From Nemophila menziesii (taxonomy: Eukaryota; Streptophyta; Magnoliopsida; Boraginales; Hydrophyllaceae), in NCBI GenBank assembly GCA_029959085.1, contig JARWIR010000005.1, positions 50,346,850-50,410,849 on the forward strand: a stretch of 64,000 nt of DNA. The letters are read 5' to 3'. The notes under the pieces are model-generated. The model saw nothing but the letters and a program-made list of their open reading frames with translations. It was not told where the DNA came from and did not search any database. The position numbers and the translations under genes were made by a program. Of the stretch, positions 59,583 to 64,000 are shown piece after piece (the stretch's first letter is position 1; every line of letters starts with the position of its first letter).

Positions 59583-59624
59583 TTAAAAAAACGACTACCC
59601 ATGAAATTCTAATGTAATATATAA

Positions 59625-61080
59625 TTTTTTTTTAGTCAACCAAGCTTGTATTAAAGAGAACAATCAATCAAGAGGGAAAAAATTCACTCCAGTTGATGCG
59701 GGAAAATCCAATACATTACAAACTAAAAGGAACGGAAATAAAAAACAAGAACGAAATAGAATCACCAAGCAAAGAAAATAAAAGAGGAAAAGCATTCGCA
59801 AGCCAAGCAGTCTAAATGATAGCCGTCCTTCTAATCCCAAAATAGAATGTGTGTGAGATCTAACCGTACTCTCAAGATCAACAAGGATAGGCAAGCTCTT
59901 CGAAGAGCAGCACGGGCTTGGAGATCGTACAGGCTGAAGACAGACTGCGGCATTCGAAAACAACGAAATGCAAAGTGGAGCAGAAAGTAGAGTGAGACAT
60001 AAATCACTATGAATCAACTTTGTAACTGCAACCAAACTGGACAGAATGAGGTCAATCTGATCAAGATCATGAAGAACTTCACCCTTCCAAAAACGATAAA
60101 CTGCGGCAGCTACTACAATTCCCCTCACAAAGAGCTTCTCCAGCCCCACCAACCAACTGCAACCCAAGAACGACCAACAATTGAAATCGAAATCCAAAAA
60201 ACCCCAAATGAACGGCAAACACTCGAGAATTCTCAAACTGAAGTCAACTGAATAGGCCATCTTGGCAAACGATGAATCACCATCTGCAAAAGAAGGGAGA
60301 TCGGAGAAACAACACAAGAACGAAACAGACCACCTCTTATGCCATTCTAACCAAAAGCAGGTCACACAAATCGAACCAAAGGATCCCAAACAGAAGAAGT
60401 AGCGAGTGAACGGCAAACACCCGTAACTCCAACATTCGAATCCCAAAGGATAAAAGATATAAAACCAAAGTGAATCACCACAGGACATTGGATAGATCAA
60501 CCATAAGAGAAAGCTAAAATAACAAAAGCCAAAGCACAAATCCGCCACAGAGGTCCCCTGCCTATCAATTGAAACCAAAACCAAGGACAAAGGGCCCAAT
60601 CCGCCCTCCGAACCAACACACCAGCAAGCAAAAAAATTTGATAAGGGATGGCCAACGTTACCTGAGGAGTAAGCGTCCCTTAATCCAAACTCAAGTTGAA
60701 GAACAGCAAAGATGCAGAAGGTATTGAGTCCACTAAGGCCCAAATGAAAAAGGAGGACGGCCATAAGAATAAAGCAACGACCATCAAAACAAAGGATACT
60801 GGGCCAGCAAATTGGGCCCACAACATCCGTTGCCTTCTTGCGATGATCAACAAACCGTGGCCAAGACTCCATGGATAAGGAAAACAAAAGAAGGCGCTAA
60901 GGGTGGACTCCGAAAGGGAAACAACAAAATACAAACAGAACCAAAGAAGGAAGGTCATAAGACACATACATATACATTTGTTAACAAGGAAGGTCATAAG
61001 ACCGTGGAAAAACGGGTTAGTCTACAATCATCTTGTCCACTAAACTCATGTTATAATTCATTCTCTGTGATTTTCATCTG
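59625..61080 (-). mobile_element. 3' tail of a LINE (L1-type), 5'-truncated
   Basis: Seen: on the minus strand the segment ends with TACAAGCTTGGTTGACTAAA and an A run (59625-59633), the usual 3' end of plant L1-type LINEs. Upstream lies a 407-codon open frame (59664-60887) very rich in Cys, Phe, Trp and Leu, for example CLPFTRYFFCLGSFG. It lacks domains I know. A related piece is at 39406-40010, so the stretch belongs to the repeat and not to a host gene. ORF2 and the 5' part are absent, as is usual for truncated LINE copies. No target duplication was found. Confidence 0.6.
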
Positions 61081-61242
61081 AATCTATCTCACGTGAGCAC
61101 TCTCCACATCCCGCCTGGTAAGTCAATATACATAGAATACATATACATAATGTAGTCCTATACGAGCCAACCAGTCAGTGCATATGTTTGTTTCCTTGTT
61201 AATACCCTTAATGGTAAACGCTATGTTTTTTTTGACATGATA

Positions 61243-62500
61243 AATATGAAATTCCAGCAGCTACGTCCATTAAATTGATCATAACTCAACAACGGGCGGG
61301 AATTTGGAAGAATTGTCTGAAGCTAATTTATAGAGCTTTTCGAGACGATCAGTTTCGATATAAAGAACGCGTCAATCAGAGTTGTATTGAAGAAGTTATT
61401 GCCAAAACAAAATAACAATAGTTTATTACCTTTTCTATATTTTAGGGTTACGAATTTGAGTTGGGCTAGAAGTCCAATACTTGTCTTCCACTCCAAAAAA
61501 ACGTTTTAGGGTTTCCTATACCCTATAAATACACCCTTTAATCAGTAGAAACGCATTATTGGCCAATCCTTAAGCCAGGATGAAGCCTACATCAAGAGAG
61601 GATAGGCCTATAAGGAGTTAAGCATCAAATTATGCCTTCATAAGCCTTCAAATTTATAATTGTTTTCTTTTCTTTCTCTTGTATGAAATAATTTAATTTA
61701 TCTTGAGATTTAGCATATGGGTATGAACCCTAGACTTGTTTTACATCTATTCTAATTTGGGATGCCATTGTATTTAAATTGAATTAATGTTTTATTCTCC
61801 GTTTTATGTACTTTGACTTATTATCTGTTTTCCTTGCTAGTGCACGAGTATAGGATTACCTTAATAGTAGTTAGATGGTCACCCGGAAGAGGTGTCTAAT
61901 TATTGAAACACCACATAAACGTCTAGTGTGCGGTAGTGATCCTGACGGGCTTGCCTAACTAGATAACCATTAGGGTTTGATTTAATCACCAATCATCATT
62001 AGAAGGCCAGTCTCATTTAGGAACCTAGTGGCGTAGGAGCACCCTATTTAAGTACCCTCGTGATTGTGATGTCGCCACCCTAATCCGCTCTAAGGGGTAG
62101 GGATGAATTTAGAATCCTGGTTGTTGCAATTCTACATAATTCACCCTTACAAGATTAGAATAAACAAGGCTAGTGGGGATTACTTGTTATATCTCGAGCT
62201 AAACTCTCATACTCTTTGCTTCTCTTATTTAATTTTCTGTTTTTGTTTCAGTAGTTAATTTTTCATATTCAAAAACCAAACAAAAATTGTCTTTTATTTC
62301 TTGCGTATTATTAATCTAGCTTTTATATTTGCACTTGATATTTGCATAAGTTCTCTCTAACTTTCGTAGTCTTTGAGGAATGAATTCTCTTATCATTAAA
62401 ACTTGCATACGTCCTGCAATACTTGCACTATCGTGTTTAGACTAGGGTGTTTATTTTGCACTTAGTTTATCTATTATTTAATCACGCCCTAGTCGACACC
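61243..62500 (+). repeat. LTR fragment G (Athila-like, U3 start missing)
   Basis: From AGCAGCTACGTCCA onward it matches the LTRs of elements B and F, with a CCTATAAATACACCC box near 61521 and the end CCCTAGTCGACACC. The first 300 bases or so of the LTR are missing. It contains GTTAGATGGTCACCCGG and CTGACGGGCTTGCC words shared with B. Confidence 0.75.
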
Positions 62501-62599
62501 GGGTATAAACCTATATGTACCTAATCCAAAGCATAAGGAGTGTAGATGTAAAAATTGACAAGAATTCCAAGCTAGTTAAAAAATTAGCTCATACCCATG

Positions 62600-62810
62600 T
62601 ACAACTATAACTAGTTGGGTATGTACCCAGTGACCCAGTATTGGTTACGTACCCATACAAATTGTTTCATCTCCAGTTGTGTACCAGGTGGGTACGTACA
62701 CAATCAGCTCTTGGGTATAAACGATTTTGGTTTTTATCCATGTCAAAGTTTTGGTAGGCATGCACCCAATTCGAAAAATATTAGATGTGTACCCAGGTGG
62801 GTACTACCCG
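62600..62810. repeat. GTACCCA/TGGGTAC motif cluster
   Basis: At least eight GTACCCA or TGGGTA words in both orientations occur in about 200 bases, including the palindrome GTACCCAGGTGGGTAC near 62789. The spacing is irregular. Confidence 0.6.
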
Positions 62811-62914
62811 GTCAATAACTTTTACGTACCAAATTAGACCATCTCCAGCCGTTGGGCCAAACAAATTTTTACTGCAAAAATAAATCAATAAAACAATAAT
62901 AAAAGGAAAAAAAA

Positions 62915-63120
62915 GTAGATCTCTTCACACTAGCCATTCAAACTATTTTTTATAAAGGAAAACAAAAAACAAAAAGTAGATCTTGTCACCCTGACCGTTT
63001 CACATTGGAACAAAAAACAAAAACAAATTTCTGCACACTCAGCATTGGAACAAAAATAAAAATTAAATCTCTTCACCCTCACCGTCTCACAGTGGAACAA
63101 AAAACGAAAAGAATGGTCCA
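62915..63120. repeat. Short tandem repeat of about 60 bp
   Basis: Three to four imperfect units of the kind AGATCTCTTCACCCTCACCG...TTGGAACAAAAAACAAAAA lie at 62915-63120. Confidence 0.6.
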
Positions 63121-63239
63121 CGGACCCACAAAACTCACATGGTATGGCTTCTCATACGGTAAAAGCATTCAAACAACCATTTTTTAAAGTGATCAGATTA
63201 GGTTAAAAAAATCACTTTTTTACCTTTATTTGGGTCCTT

Positions 63240-63475
63240 TGCAAGAGGGATTGATGATGGTGGAGAATGGTCCACGTTTGCGGCAGTTTTCTTGGCAGTG
63301 GAGAACGGCTTGGTGTGAAGTTGAGGCGACGGGTTTCTTGTGCAGGAGAGGCTAAGGTAAAGCGACGGTTTTCTTGTACAGGAGAGATGCTGAACGGGAT
63401 GGTGAGACCTGAGTGTGGCAACGGTTTTCTTGTGCAGGAGAGAGGCTTGGCGAAGGTGGATGGTCCATTAAAGAT
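63240..63475. repeat. GACGGTTTTCTTGTGCAGGAGAG tandem repeat
   Basis: Four imperfect copies of CGGTTTTCTTGTGCAGGAG lie near 63285, 63328, 63366 and 63422, between two copies of a GATGGTCCA/AATGGTCCA word (63266, 63460). It is more GC-rich than its flanks. It may be a captured or transcribed segment of an element. No protein is supported. Confidence 0.5.
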
Positions 63476-64000
63476 GACAGTTTTCTATTTATTTTTTGTT
63501 CTGGTACGAGAGAGAAGATAAAGGAATAAGAGATATGGAGAGAATGGGATCACCAACCCCCTATAGGGTTTTCTTTTATGAGTAAATCAAAAATAGGGGT
63601 TTGTTTTGATTTTATCTTTTTCACTGTAAATAGAGGGAAAATGGAGGGTTGTTTGATCAATAATTACTTTTAGTTGGGATTCAACTGGGTAGCTAATAGG
63701 GGATTTTGTTAGTAATACTAATAGGCCTAAGGCCTTTAAAAGTATATCCCCCATATATGTATAAAATAATTTTTGCCGACGTTGCCCAAATATTTTACAT
63801 GAAAAGCGAATGAGACCGTCTAGACTCTCTAAAAACACATACTTCGATTAAATGAGGTTTCACTAGATATCTAATATCCCTTGTACAATCCACGTTGATT
63901 TTATTTCTACAATAACCTAAACAAACCATGAAACAATAAACATAAACCTTGAAATTTTGACTTTGCTGGGAAACATAGGTTTTATTTTTTTCCACCTAAT
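63476..64000. other. Unassigned right end of window
   Basis: AT-rich, with no genes. GGGGGATATACTTTTAAAGG (inverted, near 63735-63755) resembles the style of the M1 end, but no partner end or target duplication was found. Confidence 0.35.

Noticed and set aside
59664..60887. Long open frame as a host membrane protein gene
   Set aside because: It lies in a LINE 3' tail ending in an A run, has a related fragment at 39.5 kb, and has no domain or promoter.
63476..64000. A fourth Mutator-like end near 63750
   Set aside because: Only one end-like sequence. The best flank match (CTATATGTA near 62519 against ATATATGTA) differs and the facing ends do not match.

Overview
The window is nuclear DNA from a flowering plant, most likely a eudicot. 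It is AT-rich and intron-bearing, with dense microsatellites and nested LTR retrotransposons, LINE and Mutator-like/hAT elements. The only intact host gene I can support is a two-exon SHI/STYLISH (SRS) zinc-finger transcription factor on the minus strand (CDS 55602-56846). I found no rRNA, tRNA or CRISPR locus. No species can be named from this sequence.

Layout. 1-5127: minus-strand Athila-like Ty3 element A, cut by the window edge. 5826-13218: a decayed RNase H-like reading frame split by a Ty1/copia element (5915-12783, target duplication GATGG). 15176-17257: Mutator-like element M1 (9-bp target duplication) with a hAT-type MITE inside (8-bp duplication). 17994-24266: minus-strand Athila-like element C, which has decayed reverse transcriptase, RNase H and integrase and is interrupted by Mutator-like element M2 (18251-19817, 9-bp duplication). 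24267-39405: non-autonomous element B of the same broad group, without gag or pol. Nested inside B is a young, complete-ended element I (26034-34796, duplication ATCCA, LTRs 0.7% different) with an open 934-codon gag-protease frame. 39406-43085: LINE tail fragment, an RNase H-like fragment, and a plus-strand 3' end of a B-family element (F). About 43100-50300: element D (decayed gag-protease) with a second LTR (E) lodged in its own LTR. 50870-52470: a truncated relative of M2. 53130-53700: another RNase H-like fragment. 55602-57250: the SRS gene and its promoter. 57809-59582: long-arm Mutator-like element M3 upstream of that gene. 59625-61080: 3' tail of a LINE. 61243-62500: LTR fragment G. 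62500-64000: short-motif and tandem-repeat DNA.

How the parts relate. Elements A, I and D carry gag and protease but no reverse transcriptase or integrase core. Their frame nevertheless ends in a module that lines up with the integrase C-terminal GPY/F domain of element C. C and D share most of their 3' region, including a conserved hydrophilic reading frame. They look like an autonomous/non-autonomous pair, in which pol-bearing relatives would supply enzymes in trans. All the Athila-like copies that reach far enough share four non-coding signatures. These are a tRNA-Asp-type primer site, a conserved block just after the coding region, an array of short palindromes, and GGA-loop hairpins just before the polypurine tract and again internally. 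I consider the Gag-protease-GPY/F architecture and the covarying hairpins the best candidates for something not yet described. All alignments and counts were done by eye.
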